Shown piece by piece: positions 1 through 11,147 of a stretch of DNA of 64,000 nucleotides. Position 1 is the stretch's first letter. The number at the start of each line of letters is the position of its first letter. This stretch comes from Mastigamoeba balamuthi (lineage: Eukaryota; Evosea; Mastigamoebida; Mastigamoebidae). Under the pieces are notes generated by a model that was given only the letters and a program-made list of their open reading frames with translations, was not told the DNA's origin and did not search any database. The DNA is taken from NCBI GenBank assembly GCA_902651635.1, contig CACRSC010000023.1, positions 165,912 to 229,911 on the forward strand. The letters are read 5' to 3'. A program made the position numbers and the translations under genes.

Positions 1-2379
1 GTCGACGTGACGCAGAGCGCCGGCTACATCCCGTTGCGCTGACCGCCCTCCCCCTCCCCTCCCTCTCGCTTCTTCCGTTCTGTGCACCGCGTGGTCCGTT
101 TTCCCTGACGTGTACGCGCGGTGGCGTGTCTCCTCCCCCACCCCACCCCCCCCGCCCTGCGCAGGTCGCCGTTCCCGCTCGCGGCCTCCGAGGCCACCGT
201 CTACAGCGAGATTGTCGCCGGCAGCCTGACCCGCTTTGCCGAGCGCGTGCGTCTGTTTGGCCGTTGTTGTTTGCCCTCTGTCGTTTGCTACCCGCACTTG
301 CCTTGTTTCCTCAGCCCTGGGGCTTGAAATGGGGGGGGCTTTGTGGGGCGTGTGGGGCCTTCCGAGCTGACTCCCACTCCCCCACCCTCTTTCCTTCCCG
401 TCGTGGCAGCCGTGCCTGGGGTACAGGCGCGACCTGGGCGACGGGAAGTTCGCCGACTACGAGTGGATGACGTACGCGCAGGTGTCGCGCCTCGTGGGGC
501 AGCTGGCGACGGTGCTGTGCTCGGAGCGCCTGGGCAGCCTGCCCGCGCGGGCCAGCGTCGCCATCCTCGCGCCCAACTGCCCGCAGTGGACCGTCGCCGA
601 GCTCGCCTGCGCCCGCCAGTCGCTCGTCAGCGTCCCGCTCTACACGACCTTCGGCATGCCTGCGCTCGCCTTCATCCTCTCGCAGGCCGCCTGCCGCGCC
701 GCCGTCGTCGCCGCGGAGCTCCTCCCGGCCCTCGTCCAGTCGCTCACCATCGCGCGGGCGGGCAGCGGCTGCGCGCTGACGCACGCGATCGTGTTCAGCG
801 CCAAGCCCGGGTGGGCGCTGGGCGACGAGGACAGGGCCAGGGCGGCAGAGCTCGGCGTGACGCTCGTCGCGTGGGACGAGGCGCTGGGGCAGGTCCAGGA
901 GCCCGTGGCGCCCAGGGAGCCCGTGGCCGACGACGTGTGGTCGGTCGTCTACACGTCGGGGACGACGGGCGACCCCAAGGGCGTCGTCCTGACGCACAGG
1001 AACGCCATCGGCGGCACAGAGTCGACGCTGCAGTCGCGGCACATCGACTCGACTGTCATCCCCGTCTGCGATGAAGTCCACATCAGCTTCCTCCCGCTCG
1101 CACACGTGCTCCACTCCTCCCCCCCCACCTCCCGCTGGCCCTCGTCGTGACCCCTCTGTCTGCGCAGGTGTTTGAGAGGCAGTTCTCGCTGACGATGCTG
1201 AGGTCGGGGGCTCGCATCGGGTTCTTCTGCGGGCTGCTGCCGAAGCTCTTTGACGACATTGTGGCGCTGCGGCCGACGTTCCTCATCGGGGTGCCGCGCG
1301 TGTGGAAGCGCCTCTACGACAAGGTCACGCAGACGATCGAGTCGAGCGGCGCGCTGAGGCGCTACATGTTCAACTGGGCCTACTCTGTCAAGAGCGCCTA
1401 CGAGGAGCGCCGCTCGTGGCAGGTCATGCCCTGGGACCGCATCCTCTTCTCCAAGCTCGCCGCCAAGCTCGGCGGCAGGTGCAGGCAGCTCATCTCCGGC
1501 GGCGCCGCGCTGAGCCCCGAGCTCTCGGCGTGGCTCTCGCGCTGCTTCCTCGTCTACGTGCACAACGGCTACGGCCTCACAGAGACCTGCGGCGGCTGCG
1601 TCATCACGCAGCCCCCGCACTCGTGCCGCATCCCCGGCACCATCGGCTACCCGACGTTCCAGGCCGTCGTGCGCCTCGTCGACCAGCCCGAGCTCGGCTA
1701 CACGACAGCGCCGGCCGAGGGCGGCGTGGTCGCGGGCGAGCTGTGCATCTCGTGCCCGGGGCTGTTCCAGGGGTACTTCCACGACGAGTCGCGCACGGCC
1801 GAGGCGTTCCTGACGGGCCCCGCGGCCGAGGGCGGCAGGCGCTTCTTCCGCACGGGCGACGTCGCGAGGCTCAACGCCGACGGGACCATGTCCGTCATCG
1901 ACAGGGTCAAGAACATGTTCAAGCTCGCGCAGGGCGAGTACGTCGCGGTGGAGCTCCTCGAGACGATCTTTGGCCACTCGCCCCTGCTGCAGCAGGTCTG
2001 GGTGCACGGGGAGCCCACAGAGACCTTTGTCGTTGCGGTGGTCGTGCCCAACGGCGAGGAGCTCCTGGCAGCCGCCCGCAGCAAGCTCGCCCTGCCGGCA
2101 GAGACGACCCTGGCCGAGGCGTGTGCGAGGGACGACGTCGTGGCACTGGTGCTCGCCGAGATTGTCGGGCTCGCGCGCGAGAAGAAGCTGCCCGGCTTCC
2201 AGGTGCCCAAGGCGCTGCTGCTGGTGCCCACGCCGTTCACGACAGAGGACGGGCTGCTGTCCCCGACGTTCAAGCTGCGCAGGCCGCAGCTGCGCGCCAG
2301 GTTCAAGGAGCAGCTCGCCGAGCTGTGCGTCAAGGGGCGCCTGGCAGTGGAGGCCACCGCCGCGAAGCACGCCCAGTGA
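1..2379 (+). CDS. Long-chain acyl-CoA synthetase (ACSL), 5'-partial
   Basis: This enzyme would activate long-chain fatty acids to acyl-CoA with ATP. Four exons fit (1-32, 165-246, 410-1105, 1168-2379); together they hold exactly 674 codons including the stop, with the 5' end outside the window. Visible family motifs, in order, are the PCLGYR block at the start of exon 3, the P-loop-like YTSGTTGDPKGVVLTH, FLPLAHVFER spanning the last intron, the GYGLTET adenine motif, the RTGD motif and a C-terminal LSPTFKLRR block, where the catalytic lysine of ACSL enzymes usually lies. The last intron (1106-1167) falls exactly inside the FLPLAH-VFER motif, which supports the splice model. ACSL enzymes usually sit on ER, peroxisome or lipid-droplet membranes. 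No membrane segment is obvious in the part seen, but the N-terminus is missing. The family call is secure; exact chain-length preference is not visible. Confidence 0.95.
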
Positions 2380-2761
2380 GCACACTCCCACCCCCGTGGC
2401 CTCTGTGCTGGCATCTGAAATGGGTGCCAAGAAACAAAGACTCGCACACGGGCGACCTTCCTCTGCAGCAGTCCGTTAGTGAAGACTGCGACCTGATGAC
2501 CCGGGGTGTCATCTCATGCATCCCCTCGCCGTCCCAATCAATGGAAGAGGTGCATATATGGACTTGGCAGCTGTGTTCTGGCGTATGAAATGACATCAGA
2601 GAGCATACTTGCGGTCCGAGGGCAGAACTTTGAGAACAGGAATTAATCTCGAAAGGGGTGAATTTTCATGAAAATGACGGTCGTCCAGATCTCACACGCG
2701 ATATTCCGCGCACAGATTTATTTGTTTTGCTCTGCGCGCAACAAACTACCAACTACGACCG
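2380..2761. other. Intergenic, ACSL 3' end to Misato start
   Basis: Mixed-composition spacer between two genes on the same strand. It becomes more AT-rich toward the Misato start. I see no convincing coding frame, RNA gene or repeat in it. Confidence 0.6.
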
Positions 2762-4770
2762 ATGTTGACGCTGCAGTTCGGCCACTACGCCAACTACGCC
2801 GCGGCGCACCTCTGGAACCTGCGCGCCGCCGACGAGGCGCACGCGGGCGCCCGCTCGCTGCTCTTCCGGTCGGACAGCGCCCCGCGCGCCGTCGTCTTCG
2901 ACGCCCACGGCGCCGTCGGCCCCCTCTCCCTCTCGGTCGCCGCCGGCCCGCCCCCGCCCTCGGCCCTCGCCGACGCCCGCCTCCAGGCCTGGTCCGGCGC
3001 CGTCTCGGCCCAGGTCGCCCAGCCCCCGCCCAGGGCGCTCTTCCTGCGCCGCGCGATGACGTCACAGCGCCGCGGGGGCGCCGCCGCGGGGGCTGCAGCG
3101 CCGGCAGCGGCCGCCGGGGGCGCGCGGGCGGCCGAGGGAGGCGCTCCTGCCCCGGCAGCCGAGGGCGAGGACGTCGATGTGGAGGCCCTCATCGGTGCGG
3201 CTGCAGCGGGCGAGTCAATTGTGTGATTCAGAATGGGGATTTCGCGATTCAATTCAATTGCGTCTGGGGGGAGAGGGGGGAGCGACCGAGGGAGGCGCCC
3301 CTGCCCCGGCAGGCGAGGACGTCCACGTGGAGGCCCTCATCGGTGCGGCTGCAGCGGGCGAATCAATTGCGATTCAGAATTCGGGATTTTAAGATGCAAT
3401 TCAATTGCGTCTTTGGGGGGGGCACGCAGGGGGAGCACTCCCACACCCCCACGATCACGCGGGCTGAGCAGAGCGTAAGCGCAGAGTCGTGGACGGACTT
3501 TGTGGACACGGACCTGCACTCGCGGACCGTGTGCGAGCTCAGCGGCGTGCGCCAGGGCCTGGACGCCTTTGATGGGTTTGAGCAGGGCTACAGCCTCATT
3601 GCCCCCGACAGCGACGAGTTTGTGAGTGGGGCCCGCTCGCGCAGTGCAGACTCCCTGACCCGCTGCTTGCCTGCCCCCTCCGCCAGGAGGAGGCGATGGA
3701 CAGAGTCCGGTTCTTTGCAGAGGAGTGCGACCACGTCGTCGGCTTCCAGTGCATTGCCGACGCTGATACGGGCTTTGCGGGGCTCGGGTCCTTCATGCTG
3801 GGTTCGCGTCCCGCCTCTCGCCAACCCAACGCAGGCAGCGCCTGACACGGGGCCATTCCCCCACCGCGCAGAGCAAATCAGGGACGAGTACGAGCGCAAG
3901 CCAATCATCACGTACGGCGTCACCACAGTGCGCCACACCGAGAGAACAGCCAAGGTCCGTGACCAGTGCTGCTGCCCCCCTGTGGCCTCAACTGTATGCA
4001 GATGATCGATAAAGAGGCTGCGTGCGAGGGCAGAGCGGTGCACGCGTTCTCGAGCCTCAGCACGCTCTACGTCCCGCTGAGCTGCAAGCATCTGCAGGCA
4101 TCGAGCTTCCCAGGACTCGAGGCCAACGTACTTTGCGACGCTCTGCCATCAACAGCAACTCCTCTGACACTCCCAACCCCAGCTGGGCAACTGGTACCAC
4201 TCGTCTGCGCTGCTGGGTATGGCTCTGGACACGTGCTCGTTCCCGTACTCGTATGGACCCGCCCCGTCACTCTCATTCGCCGCCCCGCCCGCGTGCTCAG
4301 CGCTTCCTCTCTGCAGCTTGACGGGGAGAGAGGACTACGACATGCTCTCGTACGCGTCGCACCTGCGTGTGGGCAGCACGTCGTTTGCCACAGCCGAGCT
4401 GTTCCTCGCAGGCGCCAAGACGGGCGCGTGCATGGCGCCCTTCGTGGCCCCCGTCGTTGCCCCCAGCCGCGCTGCGTGCGTCGAGGTCAACCGCGGGGCA
4501 CAGCCGTTCAGCTCGGGCGCTTCCTTGTTCTCGAGAACGATGGCGGTGTCCGAGGACGTCCGGGTGAGGCTGCCGCGCGCGTTCCCTGGGATGTTCCCCG
4601 GCCTGCCCGAGAGCACTGGCGTCGCGGGCAGAGTGCACACGCACGTCGCGCCTTGGCTGCGCGGCATCGCGGGCGCGTTCGAGAGCGCCACGAGGAGGGC
4701 GAACGACTTTGCGCTGCGCGAGGTCCTCAACGACCTGCAGACGTCTGTCGACACGTACACTCTGGAGTGA
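2762..4770 (+). CDS. Misato/DML1 tubulin-like mitochondrial distribution protein
   Basis: Misato/DML1 proteins are tubulin/FtsZ-related factors needed for mitochondrial distribution and morphology. The start ATG opens the diagnostic N-terminal block LTLQFGHYANYAAAHLWNL. Later blocks match the family in order: SWTDFVDTDLHSRTVCEL, the 'GYSLI' segment, FFAEECDHVVGFQCI with TGFAGLG, DEYERKPIITYG, and the Misato-type NWYHSSALLGMALDT. Seven exons fit: 2762-3220, 3472-3621, 3687-3801, 3872-3954, 4002-4127, 4183-4250 and 4317-4770. They sum to 484 codons plus stop, a little shorter than human MSTO1. Intron 1 (3221-3471) is long for this window and contains a partial tandem copy of the end of exon 1. 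The stop codon lies at the very edge of a duplicated patatin-gene segment. Intron 4 (47 bases) is the shortest inferred here and is less certain. Confidence 0.9.
3131..3417 (+). repeat. Imperfect tandem duplication, period about 156 bases, in Misato exon 1/intron 1
   Basis: Copy 1 (about 3131-3279) covers the last 90 coding bases of exon 1 and the start of the intron. Copy 2 (about 3287-3417) lies wholly in the intron. Both contain the stretch encoding VEALIGAAAAGES followed by the AT-rich 'attcaattcaattgcgtct' segment. Copy 1 has GT where the intron begins (3221); copy 2 has lost that dinucleotide, so it probably cannot serve as a donor. Copy 2 does keep an AG before its coding-like part, so a cryptic exon cannot be excluded. 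Confidence 0.75.
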
Positions 4771-5348
4771 CCCCGGCGCGGCGACTGCTGCACTGGCCTT
4801 GCTGTTGCAGCGCAACTTCATTGCTGCGCGTCCAAATACAGTGAGGGGGCCCCTCCCCAGCACGCAGCCCATTTGCTCTTCCGCGCCTCCTTGCCAGCCG
4901 GGGGTCTCAACTTCAGGGCTCGCCGAGGCGGCCGAGCAGGGCGGCAATCCGGTCTCTGTTCTGCTCGACAAAGTGCGCGCCCTCGTTGAGGAGGTCGGCG
5001 ATGTTCTCGGGGGAGGCGTCGTCCATGTCGCTCTGGGCCTGCACGAGCTGGTGCTGGAACCTCACGTAGTCGCCGCCGAGCAGCTCGCGCAGGTTCGCGT
5101 CGGTCGTGACGGCGTTGGAGTCGAGCAGCGTGTCGAGTATGTTGCCGGCCCCGGGGTTCAACCACGAGAGCGGACCCCACGAGCGCACCTCCTCGGGCGT
5201 CAGGCTGCTCCTCTGCGCCTTCTTTGCGCACCCGGTGCCCACAGAGACCACCAGGAACCGGTGGCGCTGGCCCTCTGGCGCGTCCTCGGGGTCGGCGTAG
5301 AGCTCGTTCTTGGCGCACAGGTACGCCTTGAGCCCGGGGTTGTTGGCA
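4767..5348 (-). pseudogene. Truncated duplicate of patatin-like phospholipase (3' part only)
   Basis: This segment is nearly identical to about 11150-11728, the 3' flank and last exon of the full patatin gene. It still reads through the stretch beginning VVSVGTGCAKKAQRS to the C-terminal LLGRLGEP, but homology ends abruptly at 5348. It therefore lacks the GGGIRG oxyanion loop, the GTSTGG serine motif and the DGG catalytic aspartate. It cannot encode a lipase and is best read as a recent partial duplication in direct orientation, 6.4 kb from its source. Its left edge coincides with the Misato stop codon. Any expression would have to come from an unrelated upstream promoter. Confidence 0.9.
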
Positions 5349-6120
5349 GTTCAAAACGTCAGCGAGTTGTGCCTACTGTCAGAAGCAAGGGTGTCACCCA
5401 CTGCCCAGTGTCTGGGAACGATCCCACCAAATGGCGTTTCTGTGGCGACTCCCTCCCGCCCGCCTTGGGTCGGCCAACTCTCCCTGAATGAGTAATTAAC
5501 TCAGTTAACTCGCCCAGCCTCTGTGGTAGCGCTCCTTCCCTTGCTGAGGCTGCCGCGCGAGTTCCAGATTCTTCCGCCACCCAACCACCACCCCGAGGTG
5601 GCCTGCGGGCCAGCGCCATCAATGCCACGTGGCCCGAGGACCCCAGCATTCAGTAAACCAGGGACGTGAGTTGGGCCCGGTGGACCAGACGTGGACAGAC
5701 ACGCACTTGAGGCAGCGCCAGAGGACGTGGACGAGGTCCCCAGGCTTCACGGGCTCCTCGAAGCACAAGGTGTCGGAGGGCGAGCAACCACAAGAGGCGA
5801 GTTAATGAAGGTATTTGTATCAATCGAGTGTTTTCTCAATCCACATAAACCCCTTGATTCTCAGTCATTTCCCTACAGAAGCCGCCGTTAGCACTCGCTC
5901 GCTCTGAGAACAGAGCCCCCGAATAGGCCTGGTACCAGAGGGGTGGGCCTCAATACTGCAGAGGATGATGGGCCGACGAGGGCACGCCAGCGTGACAGCA
6001 CAGTCAGTCAGCTACACAGTTCAGTAAACCAACCGGCGGGCAATCACCAGGAAATTCGAGAGAAAGAAAGAGCCAGGGCGGCTAACGGCACTAAAAATAA
6101 CACAGTGTGACGCCAGTCTC
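5349..6120. other. Intergenic, no recognisable gene
   Basis: Spacer between the truncated patatin copy and the promoter of the first secreted repeat protein. A short cysteine-rich frame on the minus strand (5619-5801) lacks a start codon and splice acceptor and is not called. I see no RNA gene or repeat. Confidence 0.55.
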
Positions 6121-6150
6121 CTTTTATAAAGGCCCACCTCCTCGCCGCCA
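6121..6150 (+). promoter_or_regulatory. TATA-like element plus conserved CCTCCTCGCCGC block
   Basis: TTTATAAAGG at about 6122 is followed directly by CCCACCTCCTCGCCGC, about 60-85 bases before the ATG of the secreted repeat protein. The paralogue at 17041-18701 has the same arrangement upstream of its ATG (gtataaatg followed by the same block at about 18775-18797, read on the minus strand). This looks like a conserved core promoter or transcription start region. The function is inferred from conservation only. Confidence 0.55.
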
Positions 6151-6207
6151 GTTGTCACCACATTTTCTGTATTTGTTTTGTGGGTGGAAAACAAAGGTCG
6201 GGAAGAA

Positions 6208-7865
6208 ATGGTACTGTCTTGGGCGCTCGCCCTCTCTCTCGTCGTCTGCGTCGCTGTGGCCACGCCGGCCTCGCCTCTGGTCGTCTGTAGCAGCTCGGAG
6301 GGCCTGCACGGCGTCAACGGCGCTGCCTTCACGACCGTCGCCCCTCCGGCTACAGCCAACAGCAGCTTCACCTTCTTCGGCCTCGTCGCTGTGACCTCCT
6401 CCTACACGTACTTCATCTCCGAGGGGCAGGAACAGAAGAACTACTGGATCCGCAGGGTGCCCCCCTCTGCAGCTCTCCCCGTCCACTACACCCTTCTGCT
6501 CGGCACGCTGGGCTGACTGTGGGCCGCCAGATGAGGCACGGGACGAGGGAGATCAGCGAAATTGTCGAGAGGCAGACCTTCGTCATCTCGATACCCACCG
6601 AGCTGCTGGTCGACGAGGACGGCGACTGGATGGTGTGGACCGAGTACATCGGCACGGTGGTTCTCTCGTGCCGTCTGTCCAACTGCTCGGCCACTACCAA
6701 GATCCAGTCGAGGCACCACTACTCGCCCCGCGACTTCCAGTGGGTGGCCACCGGCATCGTCGGCATGGCGTTCAACGGGCCCTCGACCGGCACCAATGTG
6801 CACCTGCTGAACCTCGAGACTGGGGTCATCAGCAGCACGCCGAGCAGCACTCCGGCCTGCCCGGTCCCGGCATTCAGGGACCCGAAAGGCATCCTGTGGA
6901 ACAACTGCAACGGCGTGGCCTACCGTGCCGGCATCCTCTTCCCCATCACGAACCTCCAGAGCCGCGAATTAGTCCACAGCCTCACCTACGAGCCCGTCGA
7001 GAGGAGGCTTGTCTTCGTCTGTGGCGCCAACACGATCTGCGTCACCGGCACGGGTCCCTCCAACACCATCGAGTTCCGCCACACGGCCAGCTGGGTGCGC
7101 GGCTGCGGCGCGACGACCCCGCCCCCAATCTCCAACAAGCTCGTGGTGGACCAATGGCCTGCGCGCTCGTCGACGACGACTGTGTCGATCTACGACGGGG
7201 CCAGAGCGCACCTGAGGGCCACACTGCTGTCAGGGTACCCCCAGGGAGTGCGCTGCTTCGCGAGGCACACGCTCCTCAACAGATTCGGCCGGCCGTGGAT
7301 CGACGCCGCTGTCAGGTCCACCGAGATGGACAACACAAGCGAGTCGTCGTGGACGGTCGACATCCGCGTGCCCGACAACGGCACCGTGCTCGAGGCTCAC
7401 GTGTTCTGCGTGACCGCCGCGCACGAGACCTTCTACCCGGCGGGCCTGGGCAACGCTCAGTTCCTGCTTGAAGCCACCGACCTCGTCTTCAACACACAAA
7501 AGAGCACCCCCAAGGCTGCCCAGATCACTGTCGCCCGCAGCAGCGGCGTCGCAAGGGTGGCCGTTGAGGTCGAGTACCGGGCACTGCACCCTGTCCAGAC
7601 GTGGATTGCTGGGTGGCCGTTCCCCGGCTCCGTGTGCAGCATACACTACGGCTTCGTGCAGAAGTGGGGTGGCATGTGGCTTCCGGAGCCCAGGGACGTC
7701 ACCATGACGTGGGACGGCGCCAGCGGCATGGCTGACAGGTGGGTGGGCCAGGTCAACGTCACGTCGTTCCCGCTGAACAGGATCGAGGCCACTGTGTTCT
7801 GCGTCTACAACGACCGCACCGCGTGGCTCCCTGGGGCTGGCAACATCCGCTTTGTCGTCGCTTGA
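6208..7865 (+). CDS. Secreted propeller-like plus twin C-terminal repeat protein, copy 1 (novel family)
   Basis: Two exons (6208-6456, 6531-7865) encode 527 residues. I do not recognise a named family. Residues 1-20 form a clear signal peptide (VLSWALALSLVVCVAVATPA), so it is probably secreted. Residues about 20-300 contain strand-rich, Asp/Gly-turn motifs such as LLVDEDGDWMVW, VHLLNLETG and LTYEPVERRLVFVCG, suggestive of a beta-propeller. The last 230 residues hold two related repeats, ending LEAHVFCVTAAH...PAGLGNAQFLL and IEATVFCVYNDR...PGAGNIRFVV. These resemble the beta-sandwich of starch-binding modules in layout, though that is only a guess. It lies convergent with a decayed GH10 xylanase tail, mirroring the intact GH10/paralogue pair at 15552-18701. 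A secreted carbohydrate-binding role is inference. Confidence 0.8.
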
Positions 7866-8039
7866 TGAGATCCGCGGAAGGGGGCTTTCAAAACAAGGCA
7901 GAGTATGAGCCTCTCCCGCATACTGTTGTGCTTGGATCTTGTTGCGAGCTCGCTGTAGCACGCTGATTTGGTACAGCAAGAGGGGATGGATGGTTTTCAT
8001 TGGACTATCCCTTCGGCCATCGCAGAGGGCTCAAGTCCT

Positions 8040-8318
8040 TCTCCTGATTGGCCTTGGGCTCAGTGACCCTGCAGGGCGTCCTGGATGGTGCAGGCAGCTG
8101 GCTTGGCGTTGTAGTTGTCGTCGAAGATGAGGCCAGTGGGCTGCACGCCGGGCTTGTTGAGCCACGAGTACTTGTCATACGCCCCACAGCTCCAGGCTCT
8201 TGCAGTTCCTCACCGCCATGCAGGCGCGCGCGATGTTGCCGTAGACCTGGGCCTGCTTGCCCCAGTCGGCCTGGCGGTTCTTGCAGGGGCTCCACTGGGT
8301 GGCCTCATGCATCTGAAA
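8040..8318 (-). pseudogene. GH10 xylanase 3'-end fragment, decayed
   Basis: On the minus strand this matches the last exon of the GH10 genes at 15552-16831 and 27752-29008, including NRQADWGKQAQVYGNIARA and the C-terminal sequence. Compared with those copies it lacks about 105 bases covering the catalytic nucleophile region (EIHLTEAD), and has a small deletion near 8187 that breaks the frame. Homology stops near 8318, so three upstream exons are absent. Together with the gene at 6208-7865 and the spacer between them, it forms an inverted copy of the convergent GH10/repeat-protein pair at about 16600-18800. It is a dead remnant. Confidence 0.9.
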
Positions 8319-8594
8319 GCTAAGCGTCGACCAGAACACTGGTAGACAACCGAACACTAGAAACAATTGTTTTCTGTCCGAATATCTTGTGAGGCAGGGG
8401 GCCTTGGTGTCAAGAGGTGCATTCAGCTGGACAGGCGCTGCTGCTCATTCCCAGGGTTTTCCCGGAGCCCTGCAGCACTTCTTCAGGATCCCGGTTGGGG
8501 CACTTTCAAATGAGCCCAGCAGATTTATGCTGAGACCCGCAGAATCCGAGAAGCTGTGTGTTTGTGGCGCAGGTGTATTTGAAGAAGTCATTCG

Positions 8595-10902
8595 ATGGGA
8601 GAGAGAGCAAAAGAAGTTGAAGACGCATGGGTGTCCATTGTCGAGTACCTCCGTTCGGAGGGCTTGGACCCCACGAAGGATGCCAGAGAGCAAGATGCCA
8701 GCGCCATCGTAGTGGCCAAAGTGCACGACCCCCTCATCGCAGATGCAGTCATCGCGCGGTTGAAATTGATATACCCAGCACTGTTCGGCGCTCCAGGAGC
8801 CACACCCCAAGGTTCGCCTCCCTCCTCCCCCAACCGCGAGCTCGTGTGCCATTTCTGTTTCAAAGGTTCATGAAAGACTCGCTCCAGCCACTCCCCGTAT
8901 TTCCGCTTCTTACCACTGCACCTTAAGACTACATCGCGCTCCGCCAATCTTTCAAGCGCTGTCCACTTTCGCTGGGACCGTTTGTTCATATGAATTAGAT
9001 CAGATCAAGAACTGACATTTCTTCCAGGTCCTGTGGCCGCTGTCGCCGCTTCCCCTGTCCGTACCCTTCGTACCAATCGTACCCACCGCTTGTTCTTTTT
9101 GAAATTCTATCCTTACTTTTCCTCAGTACCGCCCGAGAACGTCACGAACGACCACCTGCGCTGTATTTCCGTCCCGTTCCCTGAGGGAACGCCGTGGTTT
9201 GAGGCTCTGCGCAACAAGCCAGCCAGACTGTCCGAGTGGATCGACCGAATGACAGAGATGCTGCGACAGGGCCCGCCCGGCGACGCCAAAGGCCCCTGCC
9301 TCTATGGCACGATTTCTGGGGCTCTCACTGCGTGGCTGGATTTCGATCCCATGCACTACTCGTTCCTCGATCGGCTCCACGACATTTGCACCAACGCCCC
9401 ATTGTGCGACCTCTTTCAAGGCGTCCCAGACTGATGAATCCCCTCTCGCAGCGTGTCTGTGTCGGAGGGCATTCACCCGATCATCGACCCCCTTGTGCGG
9501 AACGTGCTCGCACACCTCGCCGTGGTTCAGCGTTCAGGAACCTTGGTTCTCTTTCGCAACAAGAAGCACCATGCCTCAGCGAGGTCGCTTGGCACGAACG
9601 GTAAATCGACGCGCCCCGATGTTGGAGGCTACAGCAAGGGCGCCATGACTCTAATGGGTACGGTTTCTTTCCTTTTATTTGTTCTCGTTTGCCCAGCACT
9701 GTTTTTCAACAGGCCAACAACACAGCGGTGGAGGATGACGAAGACGATGGAGGGGAGAGTGCTCTTTCAGACATCAGAAGAAAAGCGAACTTCTTGAACA
9801 AGCAGCGTTGGGGCGGTCTGTGGTTCCACTTCGCATACACTGCCGACCGCAACACTATTCAGTTCCTTCTCATCACCGACCAGGACTCTCTCAGTCCCGA
9901 ACCGATCGCCACCGAGCTGCCGCCGGGAAATCACGCTCGCATCTTCCCGTTGAGCCCCAGATACTCGCTCCACGCTTGCGAGGTTGATTTCATTTGCTCA
10001 GTTTGCTGCCACTACGGAGTCTGATCCCCTTCCCAACAGGACAAGCAGAGAATCGCGGTTGCGAGTATCAACATGTTCCGCGCGATCCTTACGCTGTGTT
10101 CCATCATCGTACCCGTGCCCATCACTTACTACCTCCCGAAGAAGATGAACACCGGAACAGAGGTAGGTTGCTGTGCCTAACATGGCAGACCATTGACATA
10201 GCCCCGCACACAGATCGAGATTCGCTACGACGATCAGTCGGGAGAACACCTGTACAAGCGGTTCACGCTCGACAGCAGCAACTACCTCAGCCGATGGCAC
10301 GGCATGCTTCCACTGTACCGAGCGCTCACAGGGCATACGTGCCCCAGCTTGGTCAAGATTCTGAGCTACAAAATCAATCGCTTCAGGGTACTCTCACCCA
10401 TTCTGTCTGCTGCCCGACAAACGCTTACTTATCTTCTCTGCAGGTAACTCTCAAACTCGCACCAGTGGGTCTGTTTCGCCGTCCCGGCAATGAGCTTCTT
10501 CCAGAGACCGAGGAGCAGTTGCGCTCCGCGGTGCGCTGCACGCTCCAGGCCCTTGTCCCTCTCCACGCTGTCGGCTGGGCGCATTGTGACATCCACTGGT
10601 CCAACGTCGTGGCGCTCGAGGAGAAGCGCCTGAGGTGGCTCCTGATCGATCTCGAGTTCGCTGCCAAGTGGGGGACGACGATAGAACACCTCGAAGCGCC
10701 TCCGGCAGAGAAGACGAGCAGCGCCGCGTCGGACGTCTACATGGTTGGCGCGCTCGTGCGCCAGGTCATCAAGAAAGGCTATTCGGACGCTTGCAGCGCG
10801 TTCTCCGCGAGGCTCATGGCCGAGGCACCTCAGGCTCGCCCGATGGTCGCCGAGTGCCTGGCGGACCCGTGGCTGCAGTCTGCACAGCCCATGGAGCACT
10901 AA
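8595..10902 (+). CDS. Divergent protein kinase-like protein (Crinkler/FunK1-type catalytic loop)
   Basis: About eight exons fit: 8595-8811, 9028-9060, 9127-9403, 9452 to about 9620, 9713-9982, 10040-10162, 10214-10387 and 10444-10902. The end of exon 4 is uncertain. The last exon carries a kinase-like core: a catalytic-loop motif HCDIHWSNV (HxDxxxxN pattern), then WLLIDLEFA in the place of DFG, then SDVYMVGALVRQV resembling the alpha-F helix. The His-Cys-Asp-Ile-x-Trp-x-Asn form recalls the kinase-like domains of Crinkler and FunK1 proteins of oomycetes and fungi more than classical kinases. DLE instead of DFG keeps the metal-binding Asp position. The N-terminal 300 residues (for example the segment VPFPEGTPWFEALRNKP) are unrecognised. 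No signal peptide is visible. Substrate and activity are unknown; the start codon is the first in-frame ATG after a stop. Confidence 0.7.
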
Positions 10903-11147
10903 ATCCCTCACTGTTCCAACAAAAGAGGTCCATCAGAATCATCTGGCCCATGCCACTGAACGCCAATCTTTCACTTCGTCTCTCACAAGCCTTTTTCAAG
11001 AAGACCAAGCCTCTTCGTTGTCACTGTGTGCACCATTCTTGCGATGTCGAAGTGATCATCCGGGCAGTGTAGTAGGGCACTCACGGAAGTTGCTGCCCCA
11101 CTTTTTTGCGCAGGTCGGAACCACTGCAGCACAGCAACAAGCGGGCG

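Noticed and set aside
1-42. End of a separate upstream gene reading VDVTQSAGYIPLR and stop
   Set aside because: A GT at base 33 joins bases 1-32 in phase to 165-246 and makes the exon total a whole number of codons, so it is more likely an exon of the acyl-CoA synthetase.
311-2430. Long minus-strand open frames opposite the acyl-CoA synthetase
   Set aside because: High GC content leaves antisense frames open; their products are Arg/Ala-rich without motifs, whereas the plus strand carries all family motifs.
5619-5801. Cys-rich minus-strand frame reading CGCSPSDTLCFEEPVKPGD and on to a stop
   Set aside because: It has no start codon, is bounded by a TAA upstream without a splice acceptor, and matches no family I recognise.
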